From Labyrinthula sp. Ha (Eukaryota > Sar > Bigyra > Labyrinthulida > Labyrinthulaceae): a DNA stretch of 64,000 bases. The notes beneath the pieces were generated by a model. That model made no database searches. It had not been told where the DNA came from and saw only the letters and a list, made by a program, of their open reading frames with translations. The stretch lies in NCBI GenBank assembly GCA_015227615.1, contig JAALGZ010000002.1:1550001-1614000 (forward strand), written 5' to 3'. Positions 1-11,071 of the stretch are shown here, in pieces. A program made the translations under genes and the position numbers. Numbering within the stretch: the stretch's first letter is position 1; each line of letters begins with the position of its first letter.

Positions 1-1004
1 CATTATTTTGTTACTTCAAAATACTCTCAGAATAATAATTTATTTTGGATGACTACTAGCAAGGCGACATTTTGCATACTTTCTTAAAAACCTCAGTACG
101 AACGGTGTTTCATGTTAACACTGTTGAAAATTTTTGAACCGACGTCATACTCAAAATTTTAATTTACAATGACTTCATTATTTCTTAATTTTATATAAGT
201 TTTAAAAAATTTGAGGGAGGTGTGCTGTACTTCTCAGATAAGCGGTTACTTGTAGTTCATATCGAAAATTGTTGTATCATTTGAGAAGTTTTACAGAGTT
301 TAGTTTCATATATTGTTGAAACAACAATGTTGTCCCTTCTTATTTTCTTGGCAGCTTAGGTTCTATCTTGTGCAAATGAAGCTTTCGTGGGTTATTCTAG
401 GGCTTTATTTAAAGTTAATAGCATAACATTATTTTTCTTTTTCTTTGAGTAAAGTTTTGGTAATTGCAATCGTTCTAATTTAAGGAAGGGTAATTTCCCT
501 TCTTTTATCACTCGACTCTCATACTTCGAGTTTCCTGCAGTACCAGGGCGCTTAATTATGAACAAAGATAATAATTCTGGACGAGAGTAGACCTACAGAC
601 ATGAAGGCGGTCAACAACCACTGCAGTAGCTTTCACTTAAACTAAATTAATGAGAATCAATAACTGAGTAGTAGCAGGTTGTGCTATGACAAAACTCTCG
701 TGTTAAAACTATTTCTTTGTATCTAAATATATTGCTATCCCAAGAAAAGTTAGTTCTAGATATTTCTGTGGTAATGCACGAGTGGAATTTTCTTCTTACC
801 CAGAATTTCTCCGGTGAGGTGGTTTATAGAGAATTAGTCACTATATTTCCTTACAAAAACTCTAGAAAAGAAGAAGTGACCTTTGCCCGAATAAGCCAAT
901 TTCATAGGATTTGAATTCTGCAGTAGAAGAAAAAAAAAGATGCTACTACATTCACGCAAACGTAGTTAATATTTTTTCATTTACAGTCCATAGATTCTGA
1001 ATAT
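1..1004. other. 5' flank of the Ras-like gene, no firm gene
   Basis: No confident gene is seen. The stretch just upstream of the Ras-like start may hold untranslated or coding upstream exons. A 25-nt GT...AG segment at 962-986 has a pyrimidine-rich end and joins in phase with the codons before ATG 1005. A further in-phase 32-nt GT...AG segment lies at 876-907 and would connect to an open frame with an ATG at 774, but its GTGACC donor does not match the GTA donors of the other introns. The upstream exons are therefore only a possibility. Confidence 0.4.
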
Positions 1005-1936
1005 ATGACGGCCTTAAACTCATTTTCCATATATATAAGGAATAATTCTAAAGATTCACCCAAAGTGTTGCTTCTTGTACTTTGTTGTTTTTCGGTCATC
1101 GCTAAGGTTGAAAAAGGAATGAGCTTGCAAAAGATAAGGAAAGAATCTGCAAAGATTCTTAAAATAAAATCATCAAAAAAAGTAAAATTGTTCCTTTCTA
1201 CTGGTCATGAAGTATTTTGTTTTTTTTTGTAAAGGTTTAGGTACAATTTATAGACGAACTTAAACAAGACGACAATGTTTTCGTTTCTTCTGGCGGGAAT
1301 TTCTATCTTTCACAGTCAAAACAACTCAAAGTTTACAACATATCTATTCTTGGGTCCGGTGGTGTAGGGAAGAGTGCTATAACTATGCGTTTTATTAAAG
1401 ATCTGTTTGTTTCATATTGGGATCCCACAATTGAAGATGCATATTCCAAGGAAGTAACAATCAAAGGAGAGACATCTAAAATCAAAATTCTCGACACGGC
1501 TGGCCAAGATAGCTTTGAATCTATGCGCGCTCATTGGATTCAGGAGAAGGATGCTTATGTTTTGGTATTCTCATTGGATGATGCAGATTCTTTTAAAGAG
1601 CTTAGCCGGTTTCTTGACCTGATAAAAGAAGTCTGTGTTAAAGAAAATAAACTTCGGAAACCTATTATGCTTGTTGGCAATAAATCTGATCTTTTTCATT
1701 CAACAGAAACAAACGGACAAACTACAACTAAAACTCCAAAAGTTCTAGATAAAGATATTCGACCGTTTATAGAACGGGCTCAATTCGAAATTGAATATGT
1801 AAAAGTTTCAGCAAAAACTGGAGATGGAGTAAATTGCGTGTTTAATAAATTGGTGGAAAAGTTAATAGATAAAGAGAAGGAAACTGTGAAAACAATAAAA
1901 AAGGAAGTAAATAGAAAAACGTGTGTCTTATTATAA
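1005..1936 (+). CDS. Ras-family small GTPase with N-terminal doublecortin-like domain
   Basis: Inferred exons are 1005-1076, 1107-1211 and 1241-1936, giving 290 residues. The GTPase part is clear: P-loop GSGGVGKS, switch I DPTIEDAYSKEV, switch II DTAGQDSFESMR with the catalytic Gln, NKSD, and VSAKTGDG. The C-terminus CVLL is a CaaX box whose final Leu predicts geranylgeranylation, so the protein probably acts on a membrane. The first ~85 residues are unusual. After splicing they read as a strand (FSIYIRNN), a helix (SLQKIRKESAKILKI) and then VKLFLSTGHEVQFIDELKQD followed by NVFVSSGGNFY. This matches the end of doublecortin (DCX) domains and, more loosely, KHA/CIDE-N ubiquitin-like folds. ATG 1005 is chosen because it sits just before the first strand; further upstream exons are possible. 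An effector- or microtubule-binding role for the N-terminal domain is inference. The gene is convergent with the next gene, 41 bp away. Confidence 0.85.
1077..1106 (+). other. Inferred 30-nt intron 1 of the Ras-like gene
   Basis: Begins GTACTTTG and ends CGCTAAG, in phase 0. Removing it deletes a hydrophobic stretch (LCCFSVIAK) and brings the first strand and helix of the doublecortin-like domain to normal spacing. It is 3n long and has no in-frame stop, so the unspliced reading also stays open. That makes it the least certain of the introns. Confidence 0.6.
1212..1240 (+). other. 29-nt intron 2 of the Ras-like gene
   Basis: Begins GTATTTTG, is T-rich, and ends GGTTTAG, in phase 0. Without splicing the frame ends at a stop just after 1232. 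With splicing, STGHE joins VQFIDEL directly and runs on into the GTPase domain. Its length and GTAT donor match the introns of the gene at 62.6 kb. Confidence 0.85.
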
Positions 1937-1977
1937 GGGGAGTTAGGGCTTTGTGTTGAATAGAGTATATTAAGGAG

Positions 1978-2412
1978 TTAACAAACTTCAATTTGAGTAT
2001 TTAATATTTCTTGTTTTAGCTTTCCTATATCAGAAAGATTTTGAAGGAGCTCTTGATCTTTGCTCAGTAAAGCTTCTTGCTTTTTGAGTTGTTTCCGCAA
2101 AATAGGATCAGAATCCATTATCTTTCTACTTTGTTCCAAGATCTCCTTTAACGCAGCCTTTTCATAGTTACTGTCCTTTCCAAGGGAACTCTCAAGTCGC
2201 TTAAGTTGCTCTAGGAACTCAGGATTTTGTTCCAAGATCTTCTTCTGTCTCTCAGCTGTTTGATTTAAGCTCTTCTTTAGAGATTTTGCCTTGGAAGTTT
2301 CCAAAATTCGATTCTTTTCATTTTCTGTCTTCTCCAAAAGGTTGCGAACAGTTTTTTCATGGTTGTCTTCTGGTGTTCTTATACAACAAAGGAATGAGAA
2401 TATTTTATTCAT
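1978..2412 (-). CDS. Small coiled-coil protein with N-terminal Cys-Cys membrane-anchor signal
   Basis: 144 residues with an ATG at 2412. Family not recognised. The N-terminus MNKIFSFLCCIRTPE places two adjacent cysteines among hydrophobic and then basic residues, as in dually palmitoylated proteins such as GAP-43. Palmitoylation is inferred from this resemblance. The rest is Lys/Glu/Leu-rich and predicted almost wholly helical or coiled coil. It contains degenerate internal repeats: ILEQNPEFLEQLKRLESSL, IMDSDPILRKQLKKQEALL and a shorter third copy around KDQELLQNLSDIGKL. The Asn/Asp-Pro at the same place in the first two copies recalls STI1-type helical repeats, but that link is weak. The gene is convergent with the prenylated Ras-like gene. 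An inverted pair of TTTTGGGC/GCCCAAAA motifs lies 61-93 nt upstream. Confidence 0.7.
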   Translation of the reverse strand: MNKIFSFLCCIRTPEDNHEKTVRNLLEKTENEKNRILETSKAKSLKKSLNQTAERQKKILEQNPEFLEQLKRLESSLGKDSNYEKAALKEILEQSRKIMDSDPILRKQLKKQEALLSKDQELLQNLSDIGKLKQEILNTQIEVC

Positions 2413-2472
2413 CTGCAGAAGTTTGCTCCAGCTTTTAAAATGTGAAACTGCAACTTCTCACGAAAAACTACG

Positions 2473-2505
2473 ATTTTGGGCAAAAAATTATTCCGTGCCC
2501 AAAAT
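2473..2505 (-). promoter_or_regulatory. Inverted pair of ATTTTGGGC / GCCCAAAAT motifs
   Basis: ATTTTGGGC at 2473-2481 and GCCCAAAAT at 2497-2505 form an inverted repeat with a 15-nt spacer. It starts 61 nt upstream of the coiled-coil gene start. The same motif, in the same orientation relative to the gene, precedes several other genes in the window, so a promoter role is likely. Confidence 0.45.
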
Positions 2506-5500
2506 ATTCGACATGGTACTAATTCTAAACAACAAAGCGAAGAGAGCACGACTTCAATCAACTTGAAGGACTTATAATTTGTTTACATATCCAAAACATA
2601 TGCAAAGCTTTAAAAAACTTTTTCTATGAGGTCTATTTATTTTGGGAGGTGGCTCACAGGGTAAGGATACTTTGAAAAAATATTGATGGAAGAGCTGCAG
2701 TTCGCTTGATCTAGAAAATGCAAGTAGTTCTGTAGGCTAATTACCAATACTTGCTAAGATTTATGGCCTATCGTCATAGATTACACATAAAGATTACTAC
2801 ATTTCTGTAAAAATAGGTTTATTTTATTTCTAAACCTATGAAATGTTGTTCCTTTACACTTTTACAAGAGAGATGATACTGGTAGAACCAAGAACTATAA
2901 ATTGACAATGGCCTCAAGCAGATATATTAGTGTATAATTAAGCTAACAAGCAAATTATAACTCTAACTAAACAGGATTTCCAGTTAATATATTTTATCAC
3001 AGCTTCTTTGACTTTCTGGTTCTGGAATGGGGTTACCTGCCATCTTCTATCTTGGTGGCAAAACTGTGCCCGAAGTGAATAGACTTATCCCCATCTCCGA
3101 TATCCGATTAATAATGAAAGTAACATTTTCTATGTAATTCACTCTTGTTTCTTCGTTTTTTATTTAGTTTATGAATGAGTTAGTAGAGGCAATATCATTA
3201 TGTTGTCTCACTCCAACTGGCAGAAGAGCAAATGGTGACACCCCAGATCCAAAACCATTAAAGTTATGAGTAAATATATGATATAAATTCGTTGTATCTC
3301 TATTTCGCTCCTCTGAAATTAGTAACTAAACTAGATAAAAGATTATATTGTTAATTGATGCATATGGGTTAGCTAATCTCTTTTTTCGAGCTACATATAA
3401 AATTAGGCTCCGGCTTTTAGAAAATAACTAAGAGAAAACATGTTCGATTTGAGTTTCAAATTCATTTATGTGCAGTTTTTATATTGCTGTTATTTCTTGG
3501 TAAATTTTCTTAATATCTTGTTTTTACTTGCTATAGTGTCTAACAAACGCCATTAACACCAAACTACAAATCCTTTGTCGGTCCACAATATCGAACAGGA
3601 CTTAGAATTACTTTCTAACTAAGCTGGGGAAAATATTTACCAATTTCCAATAATATCATCGTAATTTTTAGTTTTTTGTTTCTCTGTTGGCCTGATGTCT
3701 CTATAATTTAGTGAACAAGTCCTATATGACTATGAATAGTAAGAGCACTGGTAAGACTATAAGTTTAGTCGCATGGAGTCATTTTCTAATGGATTTTAGC
3801 CACTTATTAAATATAAACAGATAATTGTTCAGGAACAATAGCGCCAAACTATCCATCCATGTATTTTATAATACTTCCTTCGACCTTCGAAGAAGCTCTA
3901 TCACCCTTCGTCTAAGCATTCATGCACTGAATAAAGGTCTATACTAGATCACCAAGAGTAAACTAAGAACTACAGGAAGGATGAAGAGACAACGATGGTA
4001 AAATAGATTTTACTTTGGAGCGGGCAAACCCACCAAAATGAAGTCTTATACAATAGTCTTAAGGAGAAATTATGAAGAACATAATCAGATTTTGGAACCC
4101 GAAACAAACCATTTACAAGCAAGATATAGTGAAAGATAATTCACGAAAAATGTGAGTTTAACAAATTCCTTAACCCTGAGAATATAAGAACCAAGATCAA
4201 CTAGTAAGATTCCAAATGCAAATTGAAAGCAGTGCGGATGTATGATGAACGTAGCAATCAAGACTAAGGTCGCAAATCAAGCAAATTTATTAACTAGTTT
4301 TATAAAGAATTACCAAATGTGAAAGGTAAAGGGGTTACTGCAACATGCTTAGTCAAGGATGGCATATACCTCGGTATATCCATGCTACGGGAGAGTTATA
4401 TCCAACTTGTCAAACCAAAATTAAATTTCATCCTTTTCTATAAATGCAGCATCTGGGAATTTGCGCTTGCTATGTTCAGGTTGAATGTAATGTTTGTTTC
4501 GCCTTACTAGTAGCGAGACATTATGATATCTAATGCAGTTATCAGCTCCCTAATTAATCCTATTCATCTTGAAACTTCAAAATTTAATTATTCCTTCTAA
4601 AAAAGAGTAGTAAATAAAAGGAAAACTTTTCACAGATCAATGATTAATATATTAAGTAGATCGACACCACTGCACAATGATATTATAACCAAGTACAGTC
4701 AGTTTGAACCTTAATGTGGAGACTATGTTTTGCATACGAAAAAAGAACTTAATAATGTCGCTTGTAACAGTGAACTCAAAATGAGCATTGTTGTTTAAGA
4801 CAGTTATACATAAACCTCAATTCTTACCACCTACTTGTCTTTGTGCAGAACAACTGTGACTTGAGCATGAAAAGCTGTATAAAACCTTTGGAATTAATTG
4901 TAATATTTGTTAAATAGTCTAATTAATCGTCTGAGCTTTCTTGAGAAACATGCTTCTGTTACATCTAAAGTCACAATTCCCACAAAACAATACCATGCCA
5001 GGGTTAATATCAGAGCTCGAACCCCCCTAAATCAATAAAACGGGGTTCATATCGAGTAGTAGAAAATCGAGCTATATCATGTTGATTTCCATCAACCAAG
5101 CTTATCACATTCTTACATAGATAATGCCTATGGACGTGTGTGCCGGGTACTATGCAGTTAATAGGATAACACTACAATTGAAATAATCAAGTGAATACGA
5201 ATTCAAGAGCGCTAAAAGCCTTTCAATTTATCATAACTAGTATCCTCGGTTGTCCTCTAGCAGGATCTTGCAAAACAGGAAAGTTTAATCCAAAATTAAT
5301 ACGTGTTTTAAATGTATAAGAAAACCAGGAAATCAAAATCATAGGAAATAATAGCGATGACAACTATTGCTAATATTGATTTTCTTAGTCAGTGGATAGT
5401 ACTTTATTAAAAATAATATTGCTTAGTCAGAGTAGAATACCAAGCCGGTGCTTGATAGCATTTGCCGCCAGTGATCATATTAAGCTATACTCATGATTAC

Positions 5501-8370
5501 TTCAATTAATTTACGGCACTAAAAATTGCAGATAAGAAGTGGTGAGCTGGATCAAAGTCTAATAGAGGTATTGTGATCAATATTCTTATTCTTGCAGGTT
5601 TGTATTTTTAATGTACAACAAATAAGAAGTGCGCTAGTAGCGCTTTGGCACATAGCTTGAACCCAACAGGTCTACTACCACTTTAGTAGCTGAGAACTTT
5701 TATTCTTTAACAACAATGAGTTTTTCTGTATTTTCAGAGCTGCCAACAATTCCTAATCCTTTCCATAAAATCCACTGATATGGTTAGAGATAGAGAACAG
5801 ATTATCCATTAGGAAAACCACCTTTATACAATATGTGGATTTACACTGCAGTATATAATTTCATTAATCTAGTCTCTGTATCCTTCTAAAAAATTATTTA
5901 TTCAGATTAAGGGTGACTAAAATATTATGAATTTCAAACCCGCTGAATTTTCACGGGTCAGTAGTCTAAGAACAGAACATACGAAATTATTGGATGTCAA
6001 ATTCAATGTTTATTTGACGAGGAATTGTAGAAATAAAAACCTATAATGGAAACATAATAGCATCTAGCGCAACAGGAGATTCTGAAGAATATTCCATAAC
6101 CAATAAAAATGCGAGGAAAAATCCTGTAAGCCCGCCTAAACACCGAAATAATTCTCATAACTCCCTTGGCTTAAAAATCCTGTCCTCCTAAAACCTCTGG
6201 AAACATTTATGCTCGATCGTTCCAGTCATTATTTCTGAATGCCTTATCTATATGAAGTTAAAACTAATACTATCAAATTGTTTTGTTTTAAAGATCTTAC
6301 ATATATAGAAGTTCTATAGAAGAGTTCTTCATAGCAATTAATTTGTGATCAGGAAAAGGAATAAAAGTAACATTTCTTCCTAGAAAGCAAATGAATAAAA
6401 CTAACAATTTGATCAAAAAAAATATATTCTGTTTCCAAACAATTTTCCTTATATAAATTATTCTTTTCTTCCAATTATAGATATTTCACGTGGTAAAAAG
6501 TCATGTCAGCATTTTACTGATATAACGCTAACCAGACACGTCTTCTTCTCTTTAATTACAATCTTAAATTTAATTCCACTTGACACAGCAGATCTAGATT
6601 TAATAATACAACTTTTCATTTGTGTTTAGATCCCAAAAAGTAGAATAATATTCTCTATGATACATGTCAACATCCTAACTTCCTAAATCATAGATTTCCT
6701 CGGCCTACATATATCTTTCATGATTTTGCATCCTATTAGAACTCTATCTTATTTTCATTAATAGCCTGCTTTGATGAAGATACTTCTTAATCTGAGATAT
6801 TTATGCTATTAATATCAAAGCAGTATTGGCAAGCAGAAGGGGGACTTATGTATGAAAGTAATACAAAGATGTGGTACTACTATTCTCTCCATAGAGTCCA
6901 CCTTAAAAAAATCAGATATAATATTATATCTTTTCCATAAATGCAGCCTAACATAGAAGTTCTGAAGTTTTTCGCCTTTAATTAAGACAATTGCAAACCT
7001 TTTTCAATGTTATGATGTAAGATGTTTACCTCCGACCAGAAACAGTGACTAATAATTATAAATTTTTCCACATCAATTGTACAGAGAAATTACGCTCTGC
7101 TATATTTATTAAGTTGAATCCGGCTAGGTCTCATTGTGTTCATTCTTCCTCAATGAGAATTGCTATCCTTAAGAATTATTATGTTATGAGTTCGATATCT
7201 TTGCAGTTTCATATTGCTTATATATGCTAGCACTTTAGGTGAACTGGTTAAAATCTAACTTAGATTTATAATGAGCCAAAATTCATCCATAGATGCTTGC
7301 TATTTATAGAGAAAGTCTATGCATCTCTATGGGATTAGTGAATAGTTGCGAAAACTGATCCAAAGACCCCAAAACAGTACTGCATTATCTTACTTTTGGC
7401 CAACCTTTAGAGCTGGATGTTCTATATTCATTTAGAATGCTCCTTTATTCTGGAAACTTTTTAGCATGCTTCACCCTACTATTACCATTTAAGGTTAATA
7501 ATATCTAGAATCCAGATTATGTGATCTGTGATTAGGAAACCGATCTAATAGGATCGCACAAAGCCGCTTTGTGGAATGACAGAATTAGAGACATGACTCT
7601 TCTGGTTTGCTTATAGTTTACCTCTAAGAAAAACATGTTCAATAGACTATGAAATTATAGCCTTTGCAGTTTTCAATGAAATTGGAGTTAATGGTACATT
7701 CTTGAAAGTAATATAAGTGTTTGCTCCCATATAAAAAACATGGAGTCAATAAGGAATAGGAACAGCAATTTATATTTCGAAGTATGTTTCAGCTCCTCAT
7801 GAGCTAGGTTTTACGTCTAGCTGCTGACGCCAGCCCATGTCTCAGTTGGTATGGTCCAAACCAGGGGTGCTCATCTCTAAGCAGCTGATGCCAACATATT
7901 TGCAGCAACACTGTGTAATAGTTTTTCTGGTTCTTCAAAATTTATTCAGATATCATTCTACGCTTCTATTGTGGAAAACTTCCAAACCTAGTTCTTGGGA
8001 ACATGGTATTTCAATCGAATCATTATTCGGAACTTTATCTTGTCTAAGTGTAGCGCAACAGTTTTCTTCATACATTTGAGCACCTGGTTCCGGTGTAGGA
8101 TAGAGAATTAAACTTTGTAGAATAACCCTTTAGCATAAAAAACTTGAGCTACAGCTAGTGTGCTTAAACATCTTGTAGTGCAATCCTGAACGATTAAAGA
8201 AATATTTAATAAGGAGTACAATCACTACCTCTACGCTTTCGTAGTACTGAACAAAAGTGTAACCCGCAACAATTTCGGTAAAGAAGTAGCGCTAAAATAC
8301 ACACTTGAAACATTAAAGTCTTATTAGCAAAATTATGCTACTTTACAATATTGCAAGGAAATAAATAAGA
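2506..8370. other. Intergenic desert, ~5.9 kb
   Basis: AT-rich sequence with no protein-like open frame. The longest frames (63-80 residues near 4.3, 7.0 and 7.8 kb) have no domain, no repeat partner and, in the first case, no ATG. No tRNA, tandem array or terminal inverted repeat was seen by eye. Confidence 0.5.
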
Positions 8371-10725
8371 TTAGTGTTGATGAAAACTTGAACTCCTTAG
8401 CCCTGTTCGATCTAGAACTTTGCCAAAGAAGCTAGCCTTGTCTTTGCTTTTCATAACACGTATGTTTAAAGTAGATCTACCTATTTTAAACTCTGAAAGT
8501 TTAACTGAGCTTGATCTTAGATCTTTGCTATTCAATATAACTGGTTCGGTTAGTTGCATATAGGTTCCTGCACGTGAGTCATTATCATGCAGAGTAAACT
8601 GTTTCCTGTTAGGGTCATATTTTATAAAGCAATGGACGTCTGAAACTGAAACATCTTGCAACTTCACATCTGCTCTTTGTGAAGAACCTAATGACTTTAA
8701 GGGTGACCCTGCAAAAGATAACCTGAAGCGTCTAGTGCCAACCCAATGCTGGCCTCTTCTATGACGAATGATTTTTAGTTCTAAGTTCGGAGGTTTTGAA
8801 CAGAATAAGGGCGGCAAGACGTTGTTACAAATGCTACAATGCCCTGATTTTGAAGTAGCTATCCAATGCATCAAGCATTTATAATGTACAAATCTTGAAC
8901 ACCCGTTGCAGGTTCCGCAAGGATTTACAATCATGGGATTAAATGATTCATCTTCAACATCGACCTTGGCAGAAGTTGTTGGTGAATCAATATCCGGATT
9001 CTGTGACACAGCGTCATGCGCGCTGGTGGTGCTGGTAACAGCCTGGGTGTCCGGCATAGATACCATGGCAGGTGATGTATCGATAACAACTTCAGTAGTT
9101 GGTGTCGATATTGTTGCTTGTTTCGGAGATTCCGTGATTGGCTGCGAGCTTGAGGAGTCTTTTCGAGCTTTTTTTACCTCGCCGGATGATGGTGAAGTTG
9201 GATTTACATTTTGTCTCTTCAAAGTTTTTCCAGTATATTCGGCATGCTGCGCTACGTCAACAGCTCCCCAACAAATGTAGCACATTACGTCATTCATAGG
9301 AACTAGATCTTGATTGTTCGGGTTATTCGCAGGGGGCACATCACTAGGTACCATGTTACTTGCAGGTTCAGTTTGAACACCAAGGTTTTGCCCATCAGAC
9401 TCCATTCGCTCATCGTTTGAGGTTTCGTGTAGCAGCATTTTGAGTTCAGGATCCTCTTCCATTTCAGCTTCTTCAGTATTTTCCAGCTCTACTACCCCAG
9501 CATGAGTTTCTGAAAGATTCATTTTATCATCAGTCTCTGGTTTATTTATAGATCCAATGAATTTTTTTCCATTGTTATTTACAATCTGAAGCCTATAAGG
9601 TGTCAGAAACGCATCATCGCGCCCCTCGCCGGTTGATACGTTCATATTTATGACTTCTAAGGAAATACTTCCAGCCTTGATTACACTCCCCACGCATAGC
9701 TTATTTTTATTCTTGCCAATAAGTTTGTACATTCTTGCTTGGGGATACAAAACCACATCAGTTCTTCCAGGTTCCTGAGATGGTTTTACTTTAATTAAAG
9801 CATGTGTTTTTTCACATCTATCGTCTTTCAGCTGCAGTCCAGATGTGTTATCACTTCCAATTTTCAGTACACCGTTAACTTTGCCTTCGAACCATATTGT
9901 TCTCTTGATTTCCCTTTGTCCAGTGTGCTCTCTCGTTCGACTCTTTATAAGAAGACAATAGGTCGTAATCTTAGAAGAGCGTCGTCTAGGGCTCCCTGAG
10001 TTCACCAGAGGCACGTTCTGACTTCCTCTTGAACGGTGAATTTGAGCGTTTTCCACTGTAGCAGTTTGTTGATTTACATACTGAGGAATGGTGGTAGATG
10101 CTTGTGTTCCATTAGGCGCCAGATTAGGAATCACAGGTGGCTCCATTGTAGCATAAGCTTCGTGATATCTGCGATACATATTGTAGGAAAAACTATGACT
10201 TCTCAAGGGATTTTCCCTGAAAGATTCTGCCCCAAATCCAGATCCGCTTGCATTATGATCTGGGCTTAGAACTGATGGAGACATTCTCTGCTGTTGCCCC
10301 TCATTAAAGGAAATTTGTTGATTAAATGCACTTCGTGCATCTGAGCCTTGTTCAGTGGAGTTTCCAAAGTTTTGTGGGTGTTCAAGATTAAAAGAATTTG
10401 ATCCAAGTGCAATGCTCTGTGGGGTTAAGTTAGTGACATCAGAAGCTCCAGTTTGCCTAGAGTTTTCTGACACATTAAGATTGCTCAGCTCATTCATAAT
10501 CGTCTGGGATTGCTCAGAAATAGCTTGATCTTCTGAACTTTGAAGGGAATCAATCTGCGTTTGAGTTTGCTGAATGTTATTCTCGGTAGTGTTCGCCGTA
10601 GCGCGGTTTTGGTCCACAGATATATGTTCAATGACATTAGATGCGGATGCTTGGCTTCTTGAGTTAGTGGATCTGCGTCGACGATGGTCGAAAGGGTGAA
10701 GCATTGATGACTGTGAGATTCCCAT
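8371..10725 (-). CDS. FHA - split RING-CH - FHA protein (probable E3 ubiquitin ligase)
   Basis: 784 residues with an ATG at 10725 and no intron. The N-terminus MGISQS fits an N-myristoylation signal (MGxxxS). Residues 10-250 are Gln/Ser/Asn-rich and probably disordered. FHA-like domain 1 spans about 253-395 (IGSDNTSG, then EKTHALI). A RING-CH (C4HC3) finger follows: C482, C485, then C603, C606, H614, C617, C630 and C633. The spacing CSRFVHYKC...CSIC is typical, but about 117 Ser/Thr/Pro-rich residues separate the first cysteine pair from the rest. FHA domain 2, about 645-760, is well preserved (LGSSQRADVKL, SVSDVHCFI, DNDSRAGTYM). RING-CH domains recruit E2 enzymes and FHA domains bind phosphothreonine, so a phospho-dependent, membrane-attached ubiquitin ligase is the natural inference. 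The gene is divergent from the small membrane-protein gene. Confidence 0.85.
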   Translation of the reverse strand: MGISQSSMLHPFDHRRRRSTNSRSQASASNVIEHISVDQNRATANTTENNIQQTQTQIDSLQSSEDQAISEQSQTIMNELSNLNVSENSRQTGASDVTNLTPQSIALGSNSFNLEHPQNFGNSTEQGSDARSAFNQQISFNEGQQQRMSPSVLSPDHNASGSGFGAESFRENPLRSHSFSYNMYRRYHEAYATMEPPVIPNLAPNGTQASTTIPQYVNQQTATVENAQIHRSRGSQNVPLVNSGSPRRRSSKITTYCLLIKSRTREHTGQREIKRTIWFEGKVNGVLKIGSDNTSGLQLKDDRCEKTHALIKVKPSQEPGRTDVVLYPQARMYKLIGKNKNKLCVGSVIKAGSISLEVINMNVSTGEGRDDAFLTPYRLQIVNNNGKKFIGSINKPETDDKMNLSETHAGVVELENTEEAEMEEDPELKMLLHETSNDERMESDGQNLGVQTEPASNMVPSDVPPANNPNNQDLVPMNDVMCYICWGAVDVAQHAEYTGKTLKRQNVNPTSPSSGEVKKARKDSSSSQPITESPKQATISTPTTEVVIDTSPAMVSMPDTQAVTSTTSAHDAVSQNPDIDSPTTSAKVDVEDESFNPMIVNPCGTCNGCSRFVHYKCLMHWIATSKSGHCSICNNVLPPLFCSKPPNLELKIIRHRRGQHWVGTRRFRLSFAGSPLKSLGSSQRADVKLQDVSVSDVHCFIKYDPNRKQFTLHDNDSRAGTYMQLTEPVILNSKDLRSSSVKLSEFKIGRSTLNIRVMKSKDKASFFGKVLDRTGLRSSSFHQH

Positions 10726-11071
10726 TAGATTTGAACAAGTTTACTTTTCTTCTCGCTCAAACTTTGTTCACCTTCCTCGGTTATTTTGGGCAATCGAGCG
10801 TAAGGGAATGCAGAGTATGAGAATTACCCAAAATATTTATATTATTGCAATACAAAAATCATAGTTTTCTAGTATAGCCGGTATAATATGTAAGAGAGAC
10901 GAAGAAGAACGCGCGGAATTAACCATAATCATGCGTTTTAATGATACAGCAAAAATTTGCATGATTGAGTTACTATCTTCAGTTGTGTTACGAAAAATAC
11001 AAAACAAATATAACAAGTGAAGTTTTCCTAACAAGTTGTTTCATAACGGAGCTCTGAAAAACGCTAACAAA
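10726..11071. promoter_or_regulatory. Divergent promoter region with facing GGGCAAT/ACCC motifs
   Basis: A 346-bp gap between two divergently transcribed genes. ATTTTGGGC at 10783-10791, read as GCCCAAAAT toward the minus gene, lies 58 nt from that gene's start. ACCCAAAAT at 10826-10834 points toward the plus gene, about 240 nt from its ATG. The two copies form an inverted pair 34 nt apart, as expected if each serves one direction. No TATA box is clear. Confidence 0.5.

Noticed and set aside
8906-9280. 124-codon plus-strand frame inside the FHA-RING gene, and similar frames opposite PEX1 and the Patched-like gene.
   Set aside because: They are antisense shadows of well-supported coding regions.
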